Origin: an uncultured Bacteroides sp.
GTDB taxonomy: Bacteria > Bacteroidota > Bacteroidia > Bacteroidales > Bacteroidaceae
Length of the DNA: 32,095 bases
Assembly (NCBI GenBank): GCA_947173895.1
Contig: CAMWGU010000032.1
Span: 1-32,095 of the forward strand
Direction: 5' to 3'
Shown here: one piece after another, positions 7,921 through 16,610 of the stretch
Layout: each line of letters starts with the position of its first letter
How positions within the stretch are numbered: the stretch's first letter is position 1
Program-made: the position numbers and the translations under genes
Notes under the pieces: model-generated
Told to the model about the DNA's origin: nothing
The model's input: only the letters and a program-made list of their open reading frames with translations
Databases searched by the model: none

Positions 7921-9336
7921 TTACTTGATATTGGCTTGCTCCAGCCCGTAACCTTTCTTCTTGTCTTCAGCCTTCAGCCAAATGCCAAGCAACAAAGCCA
8001 GCACGCCCAATGAAGCAAACACCAGCATGGGCACCATATAATTATATTCCAACGGATTCTCCACACCCGGATTGGACGAACGGATAACCGAACCGATAAT
8101 CATGGGGAACGCATACAAACCGATGTTCTGTATCCAGAAAATGACAGCGTATGCCGAACCCAGCAAACGATTGTCCACCAACTTGGGCACGGAAGGCCAC
8201 AAAGCTGCCGGAACCAAAGAGAACGAAATGCCCAGCAACACAATGCCCAAATATGCGATCAATACCGACTGAGTGGCCGGCAACACCAATGCAAAAGACA
8301 AATGGCACACAATCATCAGGATAGCACCCAGTATCAACATGGTAGCACCCTTGCCTTTCCTATCCAAATAGTTTCCGAGGAATGGAGTAATGGCCGCCGC
8401 ACCCAAAGGAAAGACAAAGAATACCAATCCGGCCTGCTCGGCCGTGTAGCCCAAATTACACTGCAACATGTTGATGGCATACTTTTGGAAGGGGAAAATG
8501 GCCGAATAATAAAGCACACAAAGCAATGCCACCAGCCAGAACACCTTGGAAGAAAAGATCTGTCCCAGGTCGCTCACCTTGAACGGATCGTCCTTTTCCT
8601 CCTCGCCGGCTCCCTGAGCGTCCAGTTTCTTATCCATGAAAGCATAGACAATGAAAGATATCAGTCCCACCAACAGCAAGATGACCGCAGCCGCCACAGG
8701 ACGCGACACACTGACCGGCTGCATGGATGCCAGCACCGGCGAACCCAGCACAACCACCGCCACACCAATACGGGCTATAGCCATTTCTACACCCATGGCC
8801 AACGCCATTTCTTTTCCTTTAAACCATTTCACAATGCCGCGCGACACCGTAATACCGGCCATTTCCACACCACAGCCGAAGAACATGAACCCGCATGCAG
8901 ACATCTTGGCCGAAGCCGGCATGCCTTCATAAAAAGGAGTGACATTCCACCACGATGAAGGCAGATTCAACCAGTTGTTCATCAACGATTCGGCACCGCT
9001 ACCGATAAAAGCGTCGGAAACCGCATACCAGTTGACAGCCGCTCCCAGCAACATCACAGCACCAGACAGGATAGCCGTAAACCGTACACCCATCTTATCA
9101 AGAATGATGCCGGCAAAAATAAGGAAAAACACAAATACGTTGAGGAAGGTTTCCGAACCCGCATAGTGTCCGTAAGCCACAGGATCCCAACCACGCTGAG
9201 TTTGCAACAACTCCTGCAACGGAGAAAGTATATCCATAAAGATATACCCGAAAAACATGGCAGACGCCAACAGCACCAATGCCGTCCAGCGCCAGGCCGC
9301 CGAGTCATTGAGCTTTCTTTGAACTTGTTCTTTCAT
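7921..9336 (-). CDS. Major facilitator superfamily transporter (12 TM)
   Basis: A 471-residue inner-membrane carrier with about twelve hydrophobic helices and the usual cytoplasmic loop in the middle (about 238-256, LDAQGAGEEEKDDPF). Helix 2-3 loop LDKMGVR (around 80-86) and its echo LDRKGKG in the second half are the MFS motif-A type. Helices 1-2 carry a GYIFMDILSPLQ segment. There is no substrate-specific motif I can read; relatives are usually annotated simply as MFS or nitrate/nitrite-type transporter. It is monocistronic, divergent from the DUF3332-type gene, and the C-terminal tail KAEDKKKGYGLEQANIK is hydrophilic and cytoplasmic. Confidence 0.9.
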   Translation of the reverse strand: MKEQVQRKLNDSAAWRWTALVLLASAMFFGYIFMDILSPLQELLQTQRGWDPVAYGHYAGSETFLNVFVFFLIFAGIILDKMGVRFTAILSGAVMLLGAAVNWYAVSDAFIGSGAESLMNNWLNLPSSWWNVTPFYEGMPASAKMSACGFMFFGCGVEMAGITVSRGIVKWFKGKEMALAMGVEMAIARIGVAVVVLGSPVLASMQPVSVSRPVAAAVILLLVGLISFIVYAFMDKKLDAQGAGEEEKDDPFKVSDLGQIFSSKVFWLVALLCVLYYSAIFPFQKYAINMLQCNLGYTAEQAGLVFFVFPLGAAAITPFLGNYLDRKGKGATMLILGAILMIVCHLSFALVLPATQSVLIAYLGIVLLGISFSLVPAALWPSVPKLVDNRLLGSAYAVIFWIQNIGLYAFPMIIGSVIRSSNPGVENPLEYNYMVPMLVFASLGVLALLLGIWLKAEDKKKGYGLEQANIK

Positions 9337-9381
9337 TCGTTTATAAGATTTTTAATTAATAGTTTTCCACATAAGATGCTA

Positions 9382-9389
9382 CAAAGATA
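9382..9389 (-). promoter_or_regulatory. -7 element for the MFS gene
   Basis: The minus strand reads TATCTTTG, a TAnnTTTG match 46 bases before the MFS start. Confidence 0.65.
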
Positions 9390-9430
9390 CAGTTTTTTAG
9401 ATACAGAAAGCTCTTTCCGAGAAAAAGTTC

Positions 9431-9438
9431 TATCTTTG
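9431..9438 (+). promoter_or_regulatory. -7 element for the DUF3332-type gene
   Basis: TATCTTTG, a TAnnTTTG match 73 bases before the start at 9511, divergent from the MFS promoter. This leaves a 5' leader of roughly 65 bases. Confidence 0.65.
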
Positions 9439-9510
9439 CGCAACTATTAAACCGGCCCATCCGGACAAATCATCAGCTTATTACTTTTTATAAACTTAAT
9501 ATTACTGATT

Positions 9511-10062
9511 ATGAAAAAGAGCAAAACAATCCTTGTCTGCACCCTGCTGAGCGGGAGCATCCTATTCTCATCATGCATTGGTTCTTTCGGATTATGGAAC
9601 AGTTTGAAAGACTGGAACCAAGGAGTAAACAACAAATTTGTCAACGAACTCATTTTCTTGGCCTTCCACATTGTTCCCGTCTATGGAATCGCCTATTTGG
9701 CAGACGTATTAGTGTTAAATTCTATCGAATTCTGGAGCGGCTCTAATCCTGTAGCTTCCATTGGCGAAGTAAAAACGGTGCAAGGAAAGGACGGTGAATA
9801 TCTAGTGAAGACCAACGAAGACGGCTACACCATTACTAAAAAAGGAGAAGAAAAGTCGGTAGACCTGGTCTATAATAAAGAAAACAATACCTGGAATGCC
9901 GTTACCGACGGACAAAGCTTCGAACTGGTGAGAATAAACGAAGACGGGACAGCCACCATGAGCTTGCAAAACGGTACTTCCATGACCGTGATGCCGGACG
10001 AACAAGGTGTGGCCGCCGCAAGAGTAGCTACAGGAAACTCCCTGTTCTTTGCAGCAAGATAA
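9511..10062 (+). CDS. DUF3332-type lipoprotein
   Basis: A 183-residue protein. The start has a lipoprotein signal (hydrophobic residues 8-20, Cys22 after LFSS), so it is probably lipid-anchored. The GSFGLWNSLKDWNQGVNNKFVNE segment (about 24-46) and the following hydrophobic stretch FLAFHIVPVYGIAYLADVLVLNSIEFW (about 49-75) are characteristic of DUF3332, a family of unknown function. The C-terminal half (about 80-183) is a charged domain predicted to be beta-rich. It is a single gene with its own promoter, and the long non-coding region before susC starts right after it. Confidence 0.85.
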   Translation: MKKSKTILVCTLLSGSILFSSCIGSFGLWNSLKDWNQGVNNKFVNELIFLAFHIVPVYGIAYLADVLVLNSIEFWSGSNPVASIGEVKTVQGKDGEYLVKTNEDGYTITKKGEEKSVDLVYNKENNTWNAVTDGQSFELVRINEDGTATMSLQNGTSMTVMPDEQGVAAARVATGNSLFFAAR

Positions 10063-10347
10063 CAGACACGGCAACGTCTAAATACAAAGAAAAGGGCACA
10101 GCTCTTTCACTCAAGACACCGGCTTGTGTGCAGTGCCCCGCCACCCGTCGGCACGATGGGAGCAAACCGCTAGTTATATGCCTATAAACAGGGCTTTTTA
10201 CACATACGTACGTGTGAATCGCACGTACGTATGTGTTTTACAACGCAGCCGCACGGGGTGTTTTCAGACGGTTTGAGAATCCGATCTGTGTCATAGTAAA
10301 ACCCTGACAATCGGTTCTTAACGTATGAGATAGCTCCTGAAAATTAG
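10063..10347. other. Non-coding region between the DUF3332-type gene and the invertible segment
   Basis: No credible gene. A weak stem GGGCAC/GTGCCC (10094-10099 and 10133-10138) with a 33-base loop and no T-run may end the DUF3332-type transcript. The only other structured element is the strong ACGTACGT hairpin at 10200-10236. Confidence 0.6.
10200..10236. repeat. ACGTACGT-containing hairpin
   Basis: A perfect 15-bp inverted repeat (10200-10214 and 10222-10236) with a 7-base loop; each arm contains ACGTACGT. The arms resemble the units of the tandem array at 25366-25475, so this is probably the same palindromic repeat family. It has no T-run, so a terminator role is uncertain. Confidence 0.85.
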
Positions 10348-10367
10348 TAAGTTCCCTCGGAACTATG
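10348..10367 (-). repeat. Left inverted repeat of the putative invertible segment
   Basis: Twenty bases that are the exact reverse complement of 11149-11168. It contains AGTTCCCTCGGAACT, itself a near-palindrome of two 6-bp arms around CTC, and fits AGTYYYN4GDACT, the consensus I recall for Tsr0667 recombination sites in B. fragilis. Identity stops sharply at both ends. Confidence 0.85.
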
Positions 10368-10508
10368 CAGCATCGGATATTCCTGTCTCGACATCTTTTA
10401 GAGAAACGCGTCTGAGTGCCTCCTCAGTCGTAACAAGATTCATCCTTTGCGGATGCAAACTTCTTTGCTCCTGTACAAATACTTGTCGCCGGCCGCTCTA
10501 ATTCTTAA

Positions 10509-10586
10509 AACACCGTCGGTGTTCTATAAGACACCGTCGGTGTTTTATAAAACTTCGACGGAAATCATTAGAACACCGACGGTGTT
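10509..10586. repeat. Tandem palindromes on an exact 21-bp period
   Basis: Three copies of a 13-15-base palindrome, ACACCGTCGGTGT or its complement form ACACCGACGGTGT, are centred at 10516, 10537 and 10579. A diverged fourth (ACTTCGACGGAAA) is centred at 10558. All spacings are 21 bp, two helical turns, so every unit faces the same side of the DNA. The spacers are AT-rich (for example CTATAAG). Candidates are an iterated protein-binding site or a palindromic minisatellite. Confidence 0.85.
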
Positions 10587-11112
10587 TTAAGAAATCAATA
10601 GGGCATAAACAACTTTTAGAAGAGCCTTTAAGAATTTTGTAAACTGACAGAATCCGTTATATGTTCATTGTTATACGACGCATCGTTCATTGCCCGTCCG
10701 GAATTGCACATAATGCGGAAAAGATATATATAATAAGGTATAGGTCGTTCGGCCGGTTTTTCATTCTGCCAACGATTTATTCTATATGGACATACAATCC
10801 CGCCCATATGAAGAGCCCTATTGCCTTTAGATGCCGTTTCTACTTATTTTCTATTGATTATTACCCGTTTTCTATAGGTAGACAGGTGGGTACAAGCATT
10901 TGATGCAGTGTGAAGTGTTACTTTCATTCTACCCACTTGAAAATGATTCTCACCAATTGATCTTCAATTTTTTACCCAATAATTATAGATACAAGCCTGA
11001 ATATTGGAGCCTGTTTTAACAATAAAGTCCCATCATTCCTTTTATTGAAAGAAAAAGAAGCAAAAGCGAAATATTTTTTTTTGTTCCGCTTTCTTGGATA
11101 TTAAAATTATTC

Positions 11113-11120
11113 TATATTTG
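11113..11120 (+). promoter_or_regulatory. -7 element of the susC promoter, inside the invertible segment
   Basis: TATATTTG fits TAnnTTTG. TTTC at 11090-11093, 19 bases upstream, is a near match to the -33 TTTG. The predicted start near 11127 puts the right inverted repeat in the 5' leader, about 90 bases before the susC ATG. Confidence 0.65.
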
Positions 11121-11148
11121 CGAAGAAAATCTAAATTTAATTGAAAAA

Positions 11149-11168
11149 CATAGTTCCGAGGGAACTTA
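11149..11168 (+). repeat. Right inverted repeat of the putative invertible segment
   Basis: Exact reverse complement of 10348-10367, with core AGTTCCGAGGGAACT fitting AGTYYYN4GDACT. It lies 48 bases before the susC start, downstream of the promoter. Confidence 0.85.
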
Positions 11169-11216
11169 TCATTCTCAAGACCTACCGTTTTTCATAAACA
11201 ATTAAATTATAATAAT

Positions 11217-14200
11217 ATGATTAAACATCTGAAATCAGTCGGAATGTTGCTATTCCTGTCGGCCTTTGCCGGAGGAACAGCCTATGCATCATCCGGAGAG
11301 AAAGTGGAAAGCATCCATGCCGTCCAACAAAACGGTACATGTACCGGAGTCGTTAAAGATGGTACAGGCGAAACCGTCATCGGTGCATCTGTGGTAGTAA
11401 AAGGAAGTACCAACGGTACCATTACAGGTATTGACGGAGATTTCTCTCTGAACAATGTCCCCAAAGGCAGCACGCTGATCATCTCCTTCGTAGGATATCA
11501 AACGGTAGAAGTGAAATGGACAGGTACTCCGCTAAACATCATCCTGAAAGATGACACACAGACATTGGACGAAGTAGTGGTGGTGGGTTACGGCACACAG
11601 AAAAAAGTGAATGTGACCGGTGCGGTAAGTATGGTGGACTCCAAAGTATTGGAATCACGCCCCGTACAGAATGTGGCACAAGCCCTGCAAGGACAAATCC
11701 CGGGATTGAACATGTCGGTAGGCAACAGCGGTGGTGCGCTGGACGCCTCGCTCAGCATCAACATCCGTGGTGCAGGTACCATCGGTAGCGGATCTAGTGG
11801 TAACCCGTTGATCCTGATAGACGGTATCGAGGGCGACATGAACACGGTGAACCCCAACGATATTGCCAATGTATCGGTATTGAAAGACGCAGCTTCGTCT
11901 TCTATCTACGGTGCGCGTGCTGCATTTGGTGTAATCTTGATTACAACGAAGAACGGTAACAGCGGCAAGACCAAAGTGAATTACTCGGGAAATGTCCGCT
12001 TTTCGGACGCCATCCAGAAGCCCAATATGACCAATTCGGTAGATTTTGCCACTTACTTCAATGAAGCACAACGCAATGCCTACGGTACGGTCATCTTCGA
12101 TGAAGAAGACATGAACCGCATCAAGACGTATGCAAGCGGCGGATATACCGACCCCACCAAACCGGAATATTACGGTACGGTAGCCGGCAGTGACGGACGC
12201 TGGCAAAAGTATGGAAGTTCATTTGCCAACACCAATTGGTTCGACGAATTCTATGAAAGCTGGGTGCCTTCACAGGAACACAACCTGAGCATCAATGGCG
12301 GTAATGAAAAAATCACTTACCTGCTAAGCGGAAGCTTCCTCGACCAACAAGGTCTGTTGCGCCACGGAAGCGACAAGTTCCAGCGTTACACCCTGAACGG
12401 CAAGCTCTCTGTGAAGCTGACCGACTGGCTGACCATGAACTACAACAACAAGTGGACACGCGAGAACTACGACCGACCGACTTATATGACAGGTCTGTTC
12501 TTCCACAACATCGCCCGCCGCTGGCCGACCTGTCCGGCAGTCGACCCCAACGGACATTGGTTTGCTGACATGGAAATCATACAGATGGAAGACGGTGGAA
12601 AGCAAACAAGCGAGAAGAACTGGAGTACCAACCAGGTGCAGTTCGTATTCGAACCCATTAAGGACTGGCACATCAACGTGGAAGGAAGCTTGCGCCAGTA
12701 CAATGAAAAATACCACTGGGCCGTATTGCCTATCTATGGCTACGATTCCAGCAACACGCCTTATCTGCTTTCGTGGAACGGAGGCGCACCCGGATATTCG
12801 GAAGTACAGGACTATCGCGCCAGCGAAGACTACTTCTCTACCAACATCTTCAGTGACTACTCGAAGACCTTGGGCGACCACTACTTCAAGGTAATGGCAG
12901 GTTTCAACGCCGAGCTTTACAAGACCGGCAGCCTGACAGGCTTTGGTACCGACCTGATCACCCCGACCGTCCCCGAGCTGAATACTACACAAAGCAATAA
13001 AAGAGCCAACAACAGCGCAAGCGAACTAGCCATGGCAGGTTTCTTCGGTCGTATCAACTATAACTACAAAGAACGCTACCTGCTGGAAGCCAACTTGCGT
13101 TACGACGGTTCTTCACGCTTCATCGGCGACAAACGCTGGGGACTGTTCCCGTCGTTCTCCGTAGGATGGAACATCTCACGCGAAGAGTTCTTCAAACCGC
13201 TGACCAACATCGTAGGCACCTTGAAACTGAGAGGTTCGTGGGGACAGCTGGGCAACAATGAAACAGACGCCTGGTATCCGTTCTTCCAAAGCATGCCTAC
13301 CGGAACCACCAACTCGGGATGGCTGATCAACGGAGTACGTCAGAACACCGCATCGCTTCCGGGCATCGTGAGCAGCGTGCTGACATGGGAAACCGTAGAG
13401 TCGTGGAACGTGGGCTTCGACTTCGGGTTGTTCAACAACCGTCTGACCGGATCATTTGACTATTACCAACGTTACACCTACGACATGGTAGGTCCCGCTC
13501 CTACACTTCCGGGCATTTTGGGAGCTTCCGCCCCGAAGGTCAACAATGCCGACATGAAGTCATACGGTTGGGAAATGGAATTGTCATGGAGAGACCGTAT
13601 CGACGAGTTCAACTACGGCGTACGCTTCACCTTGGCCGACGGACAACGGAAAGTCACCAAATATCCGAACGAAAGCGGCGACATCAACTCATGGTACAAC
13701 AACAAGCTGGACGGAACCATCTGGGGATATACCACAGTGGGTATCGCACAGACACAGGAAGAGATGGACAAGCACTTGGCCAACAACAAGCCCAACTGGG
13801 GCTCTAACTGGGGAGCCGGCGATATCATGTATGCCGACCTGAACGGCGACGGCGAAGTGACTTCGGGTTCACAAACCTTGGGCGACCACGGCGACTTGAC
13901 AGTCATCGGTAACAGCTATGCACGCTACAACTTCGGTTTCACTGTAGACGGTTCATGGAAAGGACTGGACTTCTCTGTATTCTTGCAAGGAACCATGAAG
14001 CGCGATTACTGGCTTAGCGGCCCGTACTTCTGGGGAGCCAGCGGCGATGAATGGCAGTCGGCCTGCTTCACCGAACACTTGGACTACTGGACACCCGAGA
14101 ACCCGGGAGCTTATTACCCGAAACCTTACTTCGGAGGCATTACCAAGAACCAGCAGGTTCAAACCGGCTACTTGCAGAACGCCGCATACCTGCGCGTGAA

Positions 14201-14411
14201 GAACGTACAAATCGGTTACACGCTGCCGAAGAGCTGGACAAAGAAAGCTGCCATGGAAAATGTACGTTTCTATGTATCAGGCGACAACCTGCTTACTTTG
14301 ACAGGCATCAGCTCCATCTTCGACCCCGAAACTTTGGGCGGCGACTGGGGACCGGGAAAACTGTACCCGCTGCAAAGAACTGTATCTGTCGGTGTAAATG
14401 TTAACTTCTAA
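11217..14411 (+). CDS. SusC/RagA-family TonB-dependent outer-membrane transporter
   Basis: A 1064-residue outer-membrane importer for a large ligand, usually a glycan, that works with a SusD lipoprotein lid. The order is: signal peptide (about 1-25), carboxypeptidase-D-like regulatory domain (about 41-110, with GTITGIDGDFSL), the SusC hallmark LDEVVVVGYGTQKKVNVTGAV (118-138) containing the TonB-box region, the plug (about 139-250, with IRGAGTIGSG, PLILIDGIEGD and VLKDAASSSIYGARAAFGVILITTK), then the 22-strand barrel ending in an aromatic VSVGVNVNF. There is no N-terminal STN domain and no nearby sigma/anti-sigma pair, so ECF control is unlikely. The gene follows the putative invertible promoter. 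With no enzyme genes beside it, the substrate cannot be read. Confidence 0.96.
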   Translation: MIKHLKSVGMLLFLSAFAGGTAYASSGEKVESIHAVQQNGTCTGVVKDGTGETVIGASVVVKGSTNGTITGIDGDFSLNNVPKGSTLIISFVGYQTVEVKWTGTPLNIILKDDTQTLDEVVVVGYGTQKKVNVTGAVSMVDSKVLESRPVQNVAQALQGQIPGLNMSVGNSGGALDASLSINIRGAGTIGSGSSGNPLILIDGIEGDMNTVNPNDIANVSVLKDAASSSIYGARAAFGVILITTKNGNSGKTKVNYSGNVRFSDAIQKPNMTNSVDFATYFNEAQRNAYGTVIFDEEDMNRIKTYASGGYTDPTKPEYYGTVAGSDGRWQKYGSSFANTNWFDEFYESWVPSQEHNLSINGGNEKITYLLSGSFLDQQGLLRHGSDKFQRYTLNGKLSVKLTDWLTMNYNNKWTRENYDRPTYMTGLFFHNIARRWPTCPAVDPNGHWFADMEIIQMEDGGKQTSEKNWSTNQVQFVFEPIKDWHINVEGSLRQYNEKYHWAVLPIYGYDSSNTPYLLSWNGGAPGYSEVQDYRASEDYFSTNIFSDYSKTLGDHYFKVMAGFNAELYKTGSLTGFGTDLITPTVPELNTTQSNKRANNSASELAMAGFFGRINYNYKERYLLEANLRYDGSSRFIGDKRWGLFPSFSVGWNISREEFFKPLTNIVGTLKLRGSWGQLGNNETDAWYPFFQSMPTGTTNSGWLINGVRQNTASLPGIVSSVLTWETVESWNVGFDFGLFNNRLTGSFDYYQRYTYDMVGPAPTLPGILGASAPKVNNADMKSYGWEMELSWRDRIDEFNYGVRFTLADGQRKVTKYPNESGDINSWYNNKLDGTIWGYTTVGIAQTQEEMDKHLANNKPNWGSNWGAGDIMYADLNGDGEVTSGSQTLGDHGDLTVIGNSYARYNFGFTVDGSWKGLDFSVFLQGTMKRDYWLSGPYFWGASGDEWQSACFTEHLDYWTPENPGAYYPKPYFGGITKNQQVQTGYLQNAAYLRVKNVQIGYTLPKSWTKKAAMENVRFYVSGDNLLTLTGISSIFDPETLGGDWGPGKLYPLQRTVSVGVNVNF

Positions 14412-14422
14412 AAAATACGACT

Positions 14423-16492
14423 ATGAAATTAAGTTTAAAACATATCTATATCTGCTCACTCATCGGACTGGGAGCATCGTCTCTGACCTCCTGTAATGAT
14501 TTTCTAGACCGTGAGCCGATTACCAACGTTACCCCCGAAGCCTACTTTACCACTGTAGACCAAGTGGGCGCATACGTCATCAACTATTATTCTTACTTGC
14601 AAAATTCACGCGGACAATCTCTGTTCCACGATAAGAACTGGCGAAGCGGCATGACGCTCAATGACGACAATACCGACAACCTGTTCTCACAAACGGGCAA
14701 TCTGCAATACTTTGCGGGAGAAAAGCAAGTACCCTCGGGCAAGAACTTTGAGACTTATACGACCCGTGCCCGTGTATGGAACTGGCTGTTCGAACAAATA
14801 CTGTCGAAAGAGGAAGCCGGAAGTATCCAAGGCGATCAAGAGATATTGAGACACTACATAGGCGAAGCGTATTTCTTCCGCGCCATGACCTACTATCAGG
14901 CACTGGTGCGCTACGGCGACTTCCCCATCATCGATGAAGTGCTCCCCGACGACGAAGCCGTACTGAAAGAAAAAAGCCAGCGCGCCCCGCGCAATGAAGT
15001 GGCACGTTTCATCCTGAAAGATCTGGATGAAGCCATATCTCGACTGAAGGATCAAGGATTCCAAAACAACCAGCGCATCAACAAGCAAACTGCACAGTTG
15101 CTGAAGTCACGTGTCGCCCTGTTCGAAGCCACCTTCGAAAAGTATCACCGCGGAACCGGACGTGTGCCGGGCGATGACAACTGGCCGGGCAAGAACATGG
15201 CATACAACCAAGGCAAGACATTCGACATCCCGGGAGAAATCAATTTCTTCCTGAGCGAAGCCATGAATGCATCCAAGGCCGTTGCCGACCATTGCGCCCT
15301 GACAGAAAACTCCCACCAGATGAATCCTGCTTTGGGAGAAATCAACGGATGGAACCCCTACTTCGACATGTTCAGCAGCGAGGACCTGAGCAGCAATTCC
15401 GAAGTGTTACTGTGGAAACAATATAACCTGAGCATCGGTTACACCCACGATGCTGCATACATCCTGTCGGCCGGTGGCGACCAGCTGGGACTGGCACACA
15501 GCTATATCACCTCCTTCCTGATGAAGAATGGTCTTCCTTACTATGCCGACGGCTCGGGCTATCAAGGCGACCTGACCGTATCTATGGAAAAAGAAGGACG
15601 CGACGAACGTCTGCAACTCTTTGTCTTCGGTGAAGACGATGTAACCCGTTGCGACCCTGCCGATCCCACAGTTTCCAAAGAGAACAAAGTGGTGACACTA
15701 GATACCATCCCCTTGGTAACAAGCAGCGTGGAACTGCAAGACTTCACCGGTTATCGTCCGCGTAAGTATTACAGCTATGACTACAACCAGTATCAAAGCA
15801 ACACTGTCATCTGTACTACAGGTGCCATTGTGTTCCGTGCTGTCGAGGCCTATCTGAACTACATCGAGGCATGCTATGAAAAGAACGGCTCACTGGACAA
15901 CGATGCCAGCAATTACTGGAAAGCCATCCGCCGCCGTGCCGGTGTAAACGAAGATTTCTCACTGACTATCGCCAACACGAACCTGGACAAGGAAGCCAAC
16001 GTCGTAGGCGGAACTGTACATGGCGACCTGGCAGTATTCTCAGGCGACCAGAAAGTAGATGCTACGCTCTACAACATCCGCCGCGAACGCCGTTGCGAAT
16101 TTATCTCCGAAGGCATGCGCTGGGACGACTTGAAGAGATGGCGTTCTTGGGATCCTGCTATCAGTGGCCACTACATGCTGGAAGGTATGAACCTTTGGGA
16201 TGAATCTTATAAGAAATATGTAGACAGCGATGGCAAATCCACTCTTATCGCAGACGGATCAAGCAATGCAAACATCTCGGCTGCTTCAGTCAGCAAATAT
16301 GTCCGCCCGATGGGACGTACCGAAATAAACAACCAGTTGTTTGACGGATATACTTGGAAAAAAGCATTCTATCTGGAGCCTCTAGGTGTACAAGACTTCA
16401 CACTGAGCGCTAGCGACCCCACAGATGTCAACACTTCGACCATGTATCAGAATCCGTACTGGCCAATGACCGCCGGACGTGCACTGGAATAA
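14423..16492 (+). CDS. SusD/RagB-family nutrient-binding outer-membrane lipoprotein
   Basis: Surface-exposed lid of the SusC channel, 689 residues. The lipobox is LTSC with Cys24, followed by the typical NDFLDREP start. The TPR-rich N-terminal half shows the family motif YFFRAMTYYQALVRYGDFPII (around 149-169). Near the end comes RRERRCEFISEGMRWDDLKRW (about 552-572), the conserved RagB/SusD signature. At 689 residues it is longer than many SusD proteins (roughly 500-600), which suggests inserted loops at the binding face. It begins 11 bases after susC, so both are co-transcribed and would switch together. The operon ends at a strong terminator; no glycosidase, peptidase or regulator is attached. 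Confidence 0.95.
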   Translation: MKLSLKHIYICSLIGLGASSLTSCNDFLDREPITNVTPEAYFTTVDQVGAYVINYYSYLQNSRGQSLFHDKNWRSGMTLNDDNTDNLFSQTGNLQYFAGEKQVPSGKNFETYTTRARVWNWLFEQILSKEEAGSIQGDQEILRHYIGEAYFFRAMTYYQALVRYGDFPIIDEVLPDDEAVLKEKSQRAPRNEVARFILKDLDEAISRLKDQGFQNNQRINKQTAQLLKSRVALFEATFEKYHRGTGRVPGDDNWPGKNMAYNQGKTFDIPGEINFFLSEAMNASKAVADHCALTENSHQMNPALGEINGWNPYFDMFSSEDLSSNSEVLLWKQYNLSIGYTHDAAYILSAGGDQLGLAHSYITSFLMKNGLPYYADGSGYQGDLTVSMEKEGRDERLQLFVFGEDDVTRCDPADPTVSKENKVVTLDTIPLVTSSVELQDFTGYRPRKYYSYDYNQYQSNTVICTTGAIVFRAVEAYLNYIEACYEKNGSLDNDASNYWKAIRRRAGVNEDFSLTIANTNLDKEANVVGGTVHGDLAVFSGDQKVDATLYNIRRERRCEFISEGMRWDDLKRWRSWDPAISGHYMLEGMNLWDESYKKYVDSDGKSTLIADGSSNANISAASVSKYVRPMGRTEINNQLFDGYTWKKAFYLEPLGVQDFTLSASDPTDVNTSTMYQNPYWPMTAGRALE

Positions 16493-16575
16493 GAAGACGA
16501 AAGGCATTTTATTAATCATAAATGTTAAAGATAACTGCTCCGGACATAGAGCAATCATCTTAACATAGTTGTGGC

Positions 16576-16610
16576 AAGAAGGGTGTTCGTGAGAATGCCC
16601 TTCTTTTTAT
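16576..16610 (+). terminator. Terminator of the susC/susD operon
   Basis: AAGAAGGG (16576-16583) pairs with CCCTTCTT (16598-16605). The pairing continues inward with two wobbles and TTC/GAA around a GTGA loop, and a T-rich run follows. Confidence 0.9.

Larger units (their letters stand above)
10348..11168. promoter_or_regulatory. Putative invertible promoter segment (phase-variation switch) for susC/susD
   Basis: A perfect 20-bp inverted repeat encloses 781 bp (10368-11148). The segment has no convincing gene: its longest open frame (10661-10903, 80 codons) looks like chance. The only good TAnnTTTG element near an end is TATATTTG at 11113-11120, pointing out of the segment to susC. The opposite end shows no such element, so inversion should leave susC without a promoter. 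The present orientation is therefore ON. The repeats fit the tyrosine-recombinase sites known at SusC/SusD loci. No recombinase gene is in the window, so it would act in trans, as Tsr0667 does in B. fragilis. The switch itself is inference. Confidence 0.8.

Noticed and set aside
8302..8958. 218-codon plus-strand open frame opposite the MFS gene
   Set aside because: It mirrors the transporter codons and is His/Gln/Arg-rich, typical of an antisense shadow.
10094..10138. GGGCAC/GTGCCC stem after the DUF3332-type gene as a terminator
   Set aside because: Only six base pairs, a 33-base loop and no T-run; too weak to call.
10661..10903. An 80-codon open frame inside the invertible segment
   Set aside because: Its product is low-complexity in aromatic and Ile residues, has no recognisable domain or promoter, and such lengths occur by chance in AT-rich DNA.
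12324..12992. 222-codon minus-strand open frame within susC
   Set aside because: Antisense to a well-supported TonB-dependent transporter; no motif or start context.
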